From contig CAMOHN010000047.1 of assembly GCA_946615455.1 (NCBI GenBank), forward strand, positions 1-7,738: DNA of 7,738 bases, in the 5' to 3' direction. A model generated the notes under the pieces. That model searched no databases. It was given only the letters and a program-made list of their open reading frames with translations, and was not told the DNA's origin. This DNA comes from an uncultured Bacteroidales bacterium (GTDB taxonomy: Bacteria > Bacteroidota > Bacteroidia > Bacteroidales > Paludibacteraceae). Numbering within the stretch: position 1 is the stretch's first letter; each line of letters opens with the position of its first letter. This document shows, one piece after another, positions 1-6,928 of this stretch. Both the position numbers and the translations under genes were made by a program.

Positions 1-142
1 ACTGGGCTTTATCGCACAAGAGATGGGACGCGAAATCAATACCCTCGGTTCTAAATCCAACCAGAGCGATATGCAGATTCTGGTAGTCAAAATGAAAGAC
101 CTGTTGGAACAGATCAAGGAACAAGTACTCAATGTCCTATAA
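1..142 (+). CDS. yicC: YicC family endoribonuclease, C-terminal end (partial)
   Basis: Only the last 46 codons are present, in frame from base 2 to a TAA at 140-142. The peptide begins LGFIAQEMGREINTLGSKSN and ends in IKEQVLNVL. This is the conserved C-terminal DUF1732 block of YicC proteins, in which the FIAQEMGREINTLGSKS stretch and the final EQ(V/I)LN(V/I) are near invariant. YicC-type proteins are cytoplasmic stress-linked endoribonucleases in E. coli; that role is known for the family and is not visible here. It sits directly upstream of gmk, a pairing common in Bacteroidota and other bacteria, which supports the call. The gene starts outside the window, so its promoter and N-terminal half cannot be judged. 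Confidence 0.9.
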   Translation, partial: LGFIAQEMGREINTLGSKSNQSDMQILVVKMKDLLEQIKEQVLNVL

Positions 143-158
143 TCTTTTTTTTGTAATC

Positions 159-722
159 ATGATACTTATCTTTTCAGCCCCATCGGGCAGTGGCAAGAGC
201 ACCTTGGTCAATTATCTTTTGTCCCAGCGTAACGACTTGCGTTTTTCCGTTTCCTGCACCACTCGTCCCCCGCGCGGGCAGGAGCAGGACGGGCGTGAAT
301 ACTATTTTTTGAGCAATGACCGCTTTGAGCAACTCATAGCAGAAGATGCCTTCATTGAGTACGAGCAGGTCTATGCCGGCACCTACTATGGCACGCTTCG
401 CAGTGAAGTGGAGCGCATTGAAGCAGCAGGACACCATGTCATCTTTGATGTGGATGTACAAGGAGGAAAGAACCTCAAACGCATCTTTGGAGACCGAGCA
501 CTGTCTGTTTTTGTAGCACCACCCGGAGTGGACGAACTGCGCCGCCGGCTTATAGGTCGTGCTACCGATTCGCCCGAGAAAATCGAAGAGCGTGTCAACA
601 AAGCCGAAATGGAAATGCAGGAGCAGCCCTATTTTGATTGTGTCATTGTCAATGACGACCTTGCCACCGCCGAGCAGCAACTCATCGAACGGGTCAATCG
701 TTTTCTTGACCAACCTCAATAA
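159..722 (+). CDS. gmk: Guanylate kinase
   Basis: Cytoplasmic enzyme that phosphorylates GMP or dGMP to the diphosphate with ATP, needed for GTP supply. The 187-residue protein has the P-loop APSGSGKS at residues 7-14, the GMP-binding block SCTTRPPRG at 32-40, YYGT at 76-79, DVDVQGG at 97-103, the lid RRRLIGRATDSPE at 128-140 and a VIVNDDL stretch near 162-168, all in family order. Length is normal for the family. An in-frame ATG at 132 would add nine residues (MSYNLFFVI) and overlap the yicC stop. I prefer the ATG at 159 because family members begin only a few residues before the (I/L)IFSAPSGSGKS strand. The gap from yicC is 16 bases, so the two are probably cotranscribed. The P-loop begins with Ala rather than the more usual Gly, which is common in this phylum. 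Confidence 0.95.
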   Translation: MILIFSAPSGSGKSTLVNYLLSQRNDLRFSVSCTTRPPRGQEQDGREYYFLSNDRFEQLIAEDAFIEYEQVYAGTYYGTLRSEVERIEAAGHHVIFDVDVQGGKNLKRIFGDRALSVFVAPPGVDELRRRLIGRATDSPEKIEERVNKAEMEMQEQPYFDCVIVNDDLATAEQQLIERVNRFLDQPQ

Positions 723-739
723 CAAGAACGCTAATCCCA

Positions 740-2110
740 ATGACCATTCTTCAGCCTCACCCCTGCATCAACTTTAGACGCACAGTCGCTATACTGCTGT
801 TATTGGTCGGCATTTGTCTCGCCAATGCCGCACCGGCAGTGCGCTATCCCCGTTCCAACCATCGTACCCGTTCGGACATCTCCTATCTGATGCGCTACAG
901 AGGTAGTCTGACTTTAGGCTACCTCAACCATGATGACAAGATGGACTTCTACATTTCCCGTCCTGTTGTGTTGGGCGGAACGGTGGCGGTGGAGTTCTTG
1001 CCTACCGGTCGATGGAAATGTTTGCAGGAGTGGAACAATGCTTCCATCGGCTTGGCACTGACCGCAGTTGATTTGGGACATAACAAGTTCTTGGGGCAGG
1101 CTATTGCTCCACATGCCTATTTCAATATCCCGTTGGTCAACCACCCACGTGCAATCTTTGGTCTGCGTCCCGGTGCCGGTGTAGGCTTTGTGACCCGCAC
1201 CTATGCCAACACTGTGCCTGACGACCAGCGATGGAAGAATATCAAAGTCAATGGTGAACAGATTGCCAATGCTTCCATAGGTAGTATTGCCAATGCCTTT
1301 ATGACGGCAGGGTTTTATTTCGATTTTCCTTTTGGCGATAACTGGGATGTCACCCTCTCCTTTGCATGGCAGCATCTGAGCAATGCCAGCATCATGACAC
1401 CCAATGGCGGCTATAACATGTTTAATGCCGAAATAGGTATGGCCTATACCCCAAAACGCAAGACACAAGGCTTCCACCACTGGGAGCCAGACCCGTTGTG
1501 CTATGAAGGACTCTATCAGCATGTCAAAAAGAAATGGGGTATTGAATTGCTCGTGGCAGGCGGTGTGCGCAGCGTCTATTATAAGGACCGGGACTGGTTC
1601 GGAACAGCCACTGTCAGTCTATCAGGCTATTGGCAGCCCTTGGCTATCTTCCGTATAGGCTTGGGTGCCGACTTCTTCTATGATGGAGCCTATGCCGCAG
1701 TGTGCGACGAGTTTGCTGCCGAAGGGAACCGACACACCACATATTTCAGCAAAACCTACCTCTCTGAAAGTCGTGTGACCAATTGTCTGCGTGCCGGTGT
1801 GAGCCTGCAACCCGAATGTATCATCGGCAATTTCACATTCGGCTATCATATAGGTCTTTACCTGTACGATCCCGTCAAGAACCTTGAACCGTATGCTGCG
1901 GTCAAAAACAATGGCGGAAAGCCCCTCAACCGTGGCATTTTCTATGCCTATAATCCGCTCAAATCGAGCACATACCAAGACGGATGGTGCTACCAGAAGA
2001 TTCAGCTCCGTTACTATTGCTCCGAGCATTTCTTTTTCAACCTCGGGCTGAAACTGCATTTCTTCAAAGCCGAGAATCTGGACTTCGGCATTGGCTTCCG
2101 CTTCACTTGA
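740..2110 (+). CDS. Outer-membrane beta-barrel protein, PagL-like (lipid A 3-O-deacylase / acyloxyacyl hydrolase type)
   Basis: A 456-residue secreted protein. Residues 1-31 form a signal peptide: a polar start with RR at 13-14, a hydrophobic core TVAILLLLVGICLA, then a likely cut near ANA. The rest alternates polar and hydrophobic residues with many aromatics and ends in FGIGFRFT, as in outer-membrane barrels. The stretch HLSNASIMTPNGG at 212-224 matches the PagL signature H-x-S-N-A with a following PN-x-G. H212 and S214 fit the catalytic His and Ser. The position 14 residues after the His, where Pseudomonas PagL has its catalytic Glu, is Asn226 here. Residues 50-236 cover the PagL-like part. 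Residues about 260-456 form a second strand-rich part not explained by PagL, with several Cys (323, 349, 360, 417, 427). Known PagL enzymes remove an acyl chain from lipid A; activity here is inferred only. The gene begins 17 bases after gmk and no promoter is seen between them. The ATG at 740 is the only start that keeps the signal peptide. Confidence 0.65.
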   Translation: MTILQPHPCINFRRTVAILLLLVGICLANAAPAVRYPRSNHRTRSDISYLMRYRGSLTLGYLNHDDKMDFYISRPVVLGGTVAVEFLPTGRWKCLQEWNNASIGLALTAVDLGHNKFLGQAIAPHAYFNIPLVNHPRAIFGLRPGAGVGFVTRTYANTVPDDQRWKNIKVNGEQIANASIGSIANAFMTAGFYFDFPFGDNWDVTLSFAWQHLSNASIMTPNGGYNMFNAEIGMAYTPKRKTQGFHHWEPDPLCYEGLYQHVKKKWGIELLVAGGVRSVYYKDRDWFGTATVSLSGYWQPLAIFRIGLGADFFYDGAYAAVCDEFAAEGNRHTTYFSKTYLSESRVTNCLRAGVSLQPECIIGNFTFGYHIGLYLYDPVKNLEPYAAVKNNGGKPLNRGIFYAYNPLKSSTYQDGWCYQKIQLRYYCSEHFFFNLGLKLHFFKAENLDFGIGFRFT

Positions 2111-2139
2111 AACAACCTTTGATTAACATTATACAACCT

Positions 2140-2739
2140 ATGAAAAAACTTGCATTCTTTATTATGATGGCATTGACCGCAACAGCATGCTGCAAGCAGG
2201 CAGATACGCAAAGCCGCCAAGAGGCTGCTTTGGAAGTGATTAACACCCGTGTATCGGTTCGCCAGTTTACAGGCGACAAACTGACCGAGGCACAGATTGA
2301 AACCATCCTCCGTGCCGGCATGAGTGCCCCAACAGCAGTCAACAAACAACCATGGGCGTTTGTGGTGGTGGATGAGCAAGAAGTATTGGACCGTCTCAAC
2401 GAGGCATTGCCATCCTCGCGTATAGGCAACGGAGCCTCTCATGCCATTGTCGTTTGCGGCGATATGCAAAAAGCACTTGAAGGCGAAGCCCAAGGCTATT
2501 GGGTGGAAGACACTTCGGCTGCCACCGAGAACATGCTGCTTGCAGCCCATGCCTTGGGATTAGGCTCACTGTGGGTGGGTGTCTATCCTATTATGGAAAA
2601 GGTGAATGCTGTCAGCCAAATCATCGGCTCACCCGAACATATCGTTCCGATGTGTTTGGTCGTGCTGGGGGTTCCCAACGAACAACCTGCCGTCAAAGAC
2701 AAGTTCAAAGCCGAGAATATTCACTTTAATCGGTGGTGA
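2140..2739 (+). CDS. Nitroreductase family FMN-dependent lipoprotein
   Basis: A 199-residue protein of the nitroreductase fold (FMN-dependent NAD(P)H oxidoreductases acting on nitro compounds, quinones and similar acceptors). The start at 2140 is chosen because it gives a lipoprotein signal: MKK, a hydrophobic core and Cys17 after TATA, with a second Cys next to it. The same frame stays open upstream, but that region overlaps the preceding gene. Family motifs are TRVSVRQF at 36-43 (Arg residues that bind FMN phosphate), SAPTAVNKQPWAF at 62-74 and the C-terminal FMN-contact block LGSLWVGVYP at 141-150. VLGVPNEQP at 175-183 is the usual final strand. It starts 29 bases after the barrel gene and likely shares its transcript. 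The signal would place a flavin enzyme at the periplasmic face of a membrane. Substrate is unknown. Its last 19 bases overlap the 3' end of the convergent glycosidase gene. Confidence 0.88.
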   Translation: MKKLAFFIMMALTATACCKQADTQSRQEAALEVINTRVSVRQFTGDKLTEAQIETILRAGMSAPTAVNKQPWAFVVVDEQEVLDRLNEALPSSRIGNGASHAIVVCGDMQKALEGEAQGYWVEDTSAATENMLLAAHALGLGSLWVGVYPIMEKVNAVSQIIGSPEHIVPMCLVVLGVPNEQPAVKDKFKAENIHFNRW

Positions 2740-4587
2740 AGCCAGACAGCCATCTTGCCACTCTCACGGTTGTCCCACGCATAGTAGGGGATAAGGTGGA
2801 TTGTTGACAATGCCTGATCCATTCCGTCAATAGTCATAACACCGCCAAGCAAATCAGAGTCATAAACAGTGGTTAGACGAGTAGTATCGGTCAGTACGAG
2901 ATTCTCAATATCCATCGTATTATCCGCCTGTTCGGCGCAATAAACCAACGGCCCGCGTTGAACAGCACGTCTGCCCTTGTCTGCCTTAACGCGTGGGTCG
3001 GCTGACACCAACTCTATCGGCATATCCATACAAATGCTCACTTCATCCCCTTCTTTCCACAATCGACTGATACGGGCATACCCATTCACCACCAACGGCA
3101 TAATAGGTTCGCCGTTGACTGCAATCGTATAGTGTTTGCACCAATCGGGAATACGCAGCAACAACGACTTATTCATATCACTTCGAAAACGAATGGTTGA
3201 ATGCCCCTGCCATGGGTAGTCGGTCGTCATAGTCAAAGAAACATCCTCTTTCCCGACCTTGAAGGTTGCCTCATTGCCTATATAAAGATTGGCATAGAGC
3301 GCCGTGTCGTTGGCGGCATAGATATAATTGCCGAGCGAAGCCATAAAACGGCAGATGTTCGAGGGGCAGCAGGCACAGCCGAACCATGCCTTGCGGTGAT
3401 GGTTGCCGTCCGATGCCAAGGGGTTGACATAGAAAAAACGATTGCCGTCCAAATTGATGCCGGCAAGCATTGCGTTATACACACTTCGCTCTAATATATC
3501 GTATATCGTAGTATTTGGCATTGCCCGTTCGCTCTGCCATGCGACTGTTCCATAGTGCCATACCCACCGAGGCGCAAGTCTCGCAGTAGGCCTCTTTGTT
3601 GGGAAGTTCGTAGTCGGCGGCAAACCCTTCAGTGCAATATGCCACTCCGATGCCACCCGTCAGGTACATATTGCGCTTCGTCACATCTACCCAAAGAGAG
3701 TCAAGAGCTTCTTCATAACCTGTGTTAGGTATGCGTGCTGCCACGTCCGACATAGCACAGTAAAGGTACATCGAGCGCACGGCATGCCCCGAAATACTGC
3801 GCAAATCTTTAACGGGTACAGCATCTTGATAATAGGGCGCATTCCATTGGTTGAGCGAGTCCTTTATACTTTCGGCTCCATAACCGTAGCCATGCCCGCG
3901 CTCGGAGAGCAGCCAATAAGCAAAGTCTAAATATTTGCATTCTCCAGTCTCTTCATACAGTTTAACCAGAGCCAACTCGATCTCTTCGTGTCCAGGCACC
4001 CAGTGCCTGCCGTTTTCCCCAAAGAGCGACATGATATGGTCTGCCATTCGGATACCGACATCCAGCAATTGCCTTTTTCCGGTAGCTTTCTTGTAGGCTA
4101 TACCCGCCTCGATGAGATGCCCGGCGCAATACATCTCGTGCTTGTCCATATCAGTCCACCGCTTGTCCAAGCCGGTCAGCGTATAAAAGGTGTTGATATA
4201 GCCATCCGACTGTTGGGCGGCTGCAATCTTCTCAATCCACTCATCGGCTTTGGCTTCCATAGCCGAATCCGGATGGTTGATCAGACTGTATGCGATGGCT
4301 TCCAAGGCTTTATAGACATCGCTGTCGTCAAAGAAAATGCCTGAGTGTTTGCCTTCTCCTCGGGCAGCGTTCTCGAAGTTACGGATACGACCCGTCTGCA
4401 CTTCCGTTTGGTCAATGCAGACAGGGATAGTGACGGTTGCCACACGCTCCAAACGGGGCGACCAGAATGAGTCGCATATATGCACGTCGGAAAAGTCAAT
4501 ATGCTTATTGACGACATCTGTTTGAGGTGCTTTTTGGCACGCACACAATAATGGAAAAAAACTGATAACGGCAAACAATTTCTTCAT
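2721..4587 (-). pseudogene. GH127/DUF1680 glycoside hydrolase (beta-L-arabinofuranosidase type) lipoprotein, frameshifted
   Basis: Two minus-strand reading frames join into one gene: 4587 down to about 3508, and from there to the TGA at 2721-2723. Family members cleave terminal beta-L-arabinofuranosides from plant glycans. The start gives a lipoprotein signal, MKKLFAVISFFPLLCACQ, with lipobox LCAC at Cys17. The first frame carries SGIFFDDSD at 82-90 and TEGFAADYELPN at 319-330, whose Glu320 aligns with the HypBA1 acid/base Glu. CETC follows, where Glu336 and Cys338 match zinc ligands. The second frame carries NLDGNRFFYVNPL and WFGCACCPSN, whose last two Cys match the nucleophile and a zinc ligand. 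The break is a 7-base duplication at 3495-3508. Deleting one copy gives 1860 bases, 619 residues, and restores NAKYYDILERSVYNAML. As written, the first frame stops at 3475-3477 after 370 residues, without the nucleophile Cys. It could be a true mutation, a rare switched-off state or a sequence error. Exact substrate, and GH127 versus related GH146, cannot be settled. Confidence 0.85.
3495..3508. repeat. 7-bp perfect tandem duplication causing the frameshift
   Basis: TATATCG occurs twice back to back at 3495-3501 and 3502-3508, followed by TA as a partial third copy. On the coding (minus) strand this is CGATATA twice. The 7 added bases shift the frame by one and convert the conserved ...KYYDILERS... 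into ...KYYDIRYIRAKCV and a stop. Confidence 0.9.
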
Positions 4588-4637
4588 AGGTTAGTTCGAT
4601 TTAGACACTAAGATGGAATGATTGATAGGAATATGCG

Positions 4638-4668
4638 CAAAAGTAGGGCAAAGTTTCGGTCTGTCAAA
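4638..4668 (-). promoter_or_regulatory. Bacteroidota-type promoter for the glycosidase gene
   Basis: On the minus strand TTTG (4668-4665) is followed after 19 bases by TACTTTTG (4645-4638). This matches the Bacteroidota housekeeping promoter pattern of a -33 TTTG and a -7 TAnnTTTG with about 19-20 bases between them. Transcription would start near 4632, leaving an untranslated leader of roughly 45 bases before the ATG at 4587. It lies downstream of the groEL terminator, so the glycosidase appears to be transcribed independently. Assigned by motif only. Confidence 0.65.
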
Positions 4669-4680
4669 GAATCAGCACAT

Positions 4681-4721
4681 AAAAACATCAGCGCAATCTC
4701 AAAGATGAGGTTGCGCTGATG
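4681..4721 (-). terminator. Intrinsic terminator of groESL
   Basis: Arms at 4686-4700 and 4707-4721 form a 15-base stem with a single imperfect pair and a 6-base loop. On the minus strand the stem is followed at once by five T (4685-4681). It lies about 30 bases after the groEL stop, in the right place and direction to end the groES-groEL transcript and insulate the glycosidase promoter next to it. In the plus direction the trailing sequence is much poorer in T. Confidence 0.85.
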
Positions 4722-4750
4722 CTCTATGTTTTATATAGGAAAGGGTAGGC

Positions 4751-6379
4751 TTACATCATACCGCCCATACCGCCTTGGGGCATTGCGGGGGCAGGAGTGT
4801 CCTCTTTCACCTCGGTGATGACGCACTCGGTGGTGAGGAACATACCGGCTATGCTGGCTGCGTTCTCCAACGCTACACGAGCCACTTTGGCGGGATCAAC
4901 CACACCGGCTTTCTTGAGGTCTTCATACTCGTCTTTGCGGGCATTATAACCAAAGTCTCCTTTGCCTTGACGAACTTTGTCAACCACAACAGCACCTTCC
5001 TTACCGGCATTGGCAACAATTTGACGCAGAGGCTCTTCAATGGCACGGCAAACAATCTCGATACCGGTCTGCTCGTCCTCGTTGTCACCCTTCAGACTTG
5101 CCAACACTTCTTGTGCGCGGATGTAAGCAACACCACCGCCGGGTACGATACCCTCCTCAATGGCTGCACGAGTGGCACTCAAAGCATCGTCAACGCGGTC
5201 TTTCTTCTCCTTCATCTCTACTTCTGATGCAGCACCTACGTTGAGTTGGGCTACGCCGCCTGCCAATTTGGCAAGACGCTCTTGCAGTTTCTCCTTGTCG
5301 TAAGATGACTTGGTGGCAGCAATCTGGGCTTTGATTTGAGCAATGCGGGCTGCAATAGCTTCCTTGTCACCGGCACCGTTGACGATGGTCGTGTTGTCCT
5401 TGCTTACGGTCACAGTCTCAGCCGTGCCGAGCATATCAATGGTGGCACTCTCCAACTTAATGCCTTTCTCCTCGCTGATGACGGTTCCACCGGTCAGGAT
5501 AGCGATGTCTTCCAACATCTCTTTTCTGCGGTCACCAAAGCCGGGAGCCTTAACGGCGCAGATCTTCAACTGAGCACGCAGACGGTTGACAACCAAGGTG
5601 GTCAGTGCTTCGCTATCCACATCCTCGGCTATAATGAGCAACGGACGACCGGATTGTACTGCAGGTTCCAAAACCGGCAACAACTCCTTGAGGTTGCTGA
5701 TCTTCTTGTCGTGAATCAGAATATAAGGCTTGTCCATCTCGGCTTCCATGGTCTCGGTGTTAGTCACAAAGTAGGGGCTGATATAGCCGCGGTCGAACTG
5801 CATACCTTGTACCACATCAATGGTGGTGTCCATACCTTTGGCTTCGCCGATGGTGATGACACCATCTTTGCTTACCTTGCGCATGGCATCGGCAATCAGT
5901 TTGCCTATCTCGGCATCGTTATTGGCGGAAATGGTGGCAACTTGCTCAATCTTGTTGAAGTCGTTACCCACCTCTTCGCTCTGCTCTTTGATGCGCTTTA
6001 CAATGGCTGCTACGGCTTTGTCAATACCGCGTTTCAGGTCCATCGGATTGGCTCCGGCTGTCACATTCTTCAGACCCACACCCACAATGGCTTGTGCCAA
6101 AACGGTAGCAGTAGTCGTACCATCACCGGCTTGGTCGCCCGTCTTCGAGGCTACCTCCTTAACCAACTGAGCACCAAGGTTCTCTTGAGCGTCTTTCAGC
6201 TCAATCTCTTTGGCTACAGTCACACCGTCCTTGGTGATTTGGGGAGCACCGTACTTCTTGTCAATAATCACATTTCTGCCTTTCGGACCCAAGGTCACTT
6301 TGACGGCATTTGCCAACTGATCCACACCGCGTTTGAGCGCGTCACGAGCTTCGATATTGTATGAAATTTCTTTTGCCAT
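4751..6379 (-). CDS. groEL: Chaperonin GroEL (Hsp60)
   Basis: A 542-residue group I chaperonin subunit; fourteen form a cytoplasmic double ring that folds proteins with ATP and GroES. Signature features in order are TLGPKGRNVII at 29-39, the ATP-site GDGTTTATVLAQ from residue 85, and RVDDALSATRAAIEEGIVPGGG towards the C-terminus, where the DDALSATRAA stretch carries the Asp needed for ATP hydrolysis. The tail ends in PQGGMGGMM, the usual Gly-Met repeat. The start at 6379 is chosen because MAKEISYN is the standard N-terminus; an ATG at 6403 would add eight residues with no family support. It follows groES by 75 bases on the same strand and ends just before a strong terminator. Nothing abnormal is seen; a long open frame on the opposite strand is a codon-bias shadow. 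Confidence 0.98.
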   Translation of the reverse strand: MAKEISYNIEARDALKRGVDQLANAVKVTLGPKGRNVIIDKKYGAPQITKDGVTVAKEIELKDAQENLGAQLVKEVASKTGDQAGDGTTTATVLAQAIVGVGLKNVTAGANPMDLKRGIDKAVAAIVKRIKEQSEEVGNDFNKIEQVATISANNDAEIGKLIADAMRKVSKDGVITIGEAKGMDTTIDVVQGMQFDRGYISPYFVTNTETMEAEMDKPYILIHDKKISNLKELLPVLEPAVQSGRPLLIIAEDVDSEALTTLVVNRLRAQLKICAVKAPGFGDRRKEMLEDIAILTGGTVISEEKGIKLESATIDMLGTAETVTVSKDNTTIVNGAGDKEAIAARIAQIKAQIAATKSSYDKEKLQERLAKLAGGVAQLNVGAASEVEMKEKKDRVDDALSATRAAIEEGIVPGGGVAYIRAQEVLASLKGDNEDEQTGIEIVCRAIEEPLRQIVANAGKEGAVVVDKVRQGKGDFGYNARKDEYEDLKKAGVVDPAKVARVALENAASIAGMFLTTECVITEVKEDTPAPAMPQGGMGGMM

Positions 6380-6454
6380 AATATTTGTCGGGATGTCTTG
6401 CATCCACTGTTTTTATCAGATTAAACGTTTTGATTTTAATAAGTTGAAACACCT

Positions 6455-6727
6455 TTACTTGATGACAGCCAGCACATCGCTTTGACGCATGATAAGCAAC
6501 TTCTCATTGTCCACCTCAATCTCGGTGCCTGCGTACTTGCCGTACAACACCTCGTCACCGGCTTTGAGTACCATCTGTTCATCTTTAGTTCCTTGACCTA
6601 CAGCCAATACGGCACCACGCAAGGGTTTCTCTTTTGCACTGTCGGGGATGATGATGCCCGACGCAGTCGTTGTCTCTGCAGCCATCGGTCTTACCAGAAC
6701 ACGATCGGCTAACGGTTGAATGTTCAT
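6455..6727 (-). CDS. groES: Co-chaperonin GroES (Hsp10)
   Basis: A 90-residue co-chaperonin; seven copies cap the GroEL ring. It begins MNIQPLADRVLVRP, carries the mobile loop with SGIIIPDSAKEKP at 23-35, the VGQGTKDE turn at 43-50, and LYGKYAGTEIEV at 61-72, and ends in LIMRQSDVLAVIK. This matches Bacteroidales GroES along its full length. A second ATG directly upstream at 6730 would add one Met. I use 6727 because related proteins start MNI, but initiation at 6730 is equally possible from sequence alone. It is the first gene of the groES-groEL unit and has a long leader (see the palindrome at 6813-6827). Confidence 0.97.
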   Translation of the reverse strand: MNIQPLADRVLVRPMAAETTTASGIIIPDSAKEKPLRGAVLAVGQGTKDEQMVLKAGDEVLYGKYAGTEIEVDNEKLLIMRQSDVLAVIK

Positions 6728-6798
6728 CATAATGCTTGTATTTAGAGTTTATGTTTTTGTCCGCTTATCGTGCTGCAAACTCCGTGCCATATCTTAGG

Positions 6799-6827
6799 AT
6801 TCTTACGAATGTCTGCCAAAATGGCAG
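6799..6827 (-). promoter_or_regulatory. Palindrome and small hairpin in the groESL leader (candidate operator or RNA element)
   Basis: CTGCCAAAATGGCAG at 6813-6827 is a perfect 6-3-6 inverted repeat. It would begin roughly 10 bases after the predicted groES transcription start. Next to it, 6799-6810 forms a 4-base stem that on the minus strand closes a GTAA (GNRA-type) tetraloop. The classical HrcA site CIRCE (TTAGCACTC-N9-GAGTGCTAA) is not present. Position just after the start site suits a repressor operator, but no regulator can be named. Confidence 0.45.
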
Positions 6828-6843
6828 TATGTTGGACGGAATA

Positions 6844-6851
6844 CAAATTTA
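6844..6851 (-). promoter_or_regulatory. Probable -7 element of the groESL promoter
   Basis: The minus strand reads TAAATTTG here, an exact fit to the Bacteroidota -7 consensus TAnnTTTG. No good TTTG or TTG lies 17-23 bases upstream, so the -33 part is weak. Transcription would start near 6837 and leave a leader of about 110 bases. A weak -33 would fit a promoter that depends on an activator or another sigma factor, but that is inference. Confidence 0.4.
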
Positions 6852-6863
6852 TGTTCATTTTGT

Positions 6864-6895
6864 TTTGTCAGTCCTATGAAAAGGCACTATTTTTG
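6864..6895 (+). promoter_or_regulatory. Bacteroidota-type promoter for yqeY
   Basis: TTTG at 6864-6867 is followed after 20 bases by TATTTTTG at 6888-6895, an exact match to the TTTG / TAnnTTTG pattern and spacing. Transcription would start near 6902, about 27 bases before the ATG. The region is shared back to back with the groESL promoter on the other strand. Confidence 0.65.
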
Positions 6896-6928
6896 CCGCC
6901 CGAAATTTTGGACTAAAAATCAATCATT

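Noticed and set aside
132..158. Earlier gmk start at 132 that overlaps the yicC stop codon
   Set aside because: It would add MSYNLFFVI, which has no counterpart in guanylate kinases; the ATG at 159 gives the normal N-terminus. Translational coupling from 132 cannot be excluded.
174..740. A 188-codon minus-strand open frame opposite gmk
   Set aside because: The opposite strand encodes an unmistakable guanylate kinase; this frame shows no family features.
914..1522. A 202-codon minus-strand open frame inside the barrel gene
   Set aside because: No start context, no promoter and no recognisable motifs; the plus-strand frame has a signal peptide and barrel pattern, so this is a shadow.
1984..2139. 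Upstream extension of the nitroreductase frame
   Set aside because: It overlaps the barrel gene coding end and would bury a clear lipoprotein signal in the middle of the protein.
3475..3656. Two separate glycosidase genes, or a programmed frameshift
   Set aside because: The second frame has no plausible start or signal, and the overlap part of it (about 45 residues) is out-of-frame shadow. A duplicated 7-mer explains the shift and there is no slippery heptamer with a stimulating structure.
5336..6364. A 342-codon open frame on the plus strand, opposite groEL
   Set aside because: It lies wholly inside groEL on the other strand and shows no recognisable domain; long antisense frames are usual opposite well-biased, highly conserved genes.
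6731..6928. CIRCE element for HrcA control of groESL
   Set aside because: No TTAGCACTC / GAGTGCTAA pair or close variant is present on either strand of this region.
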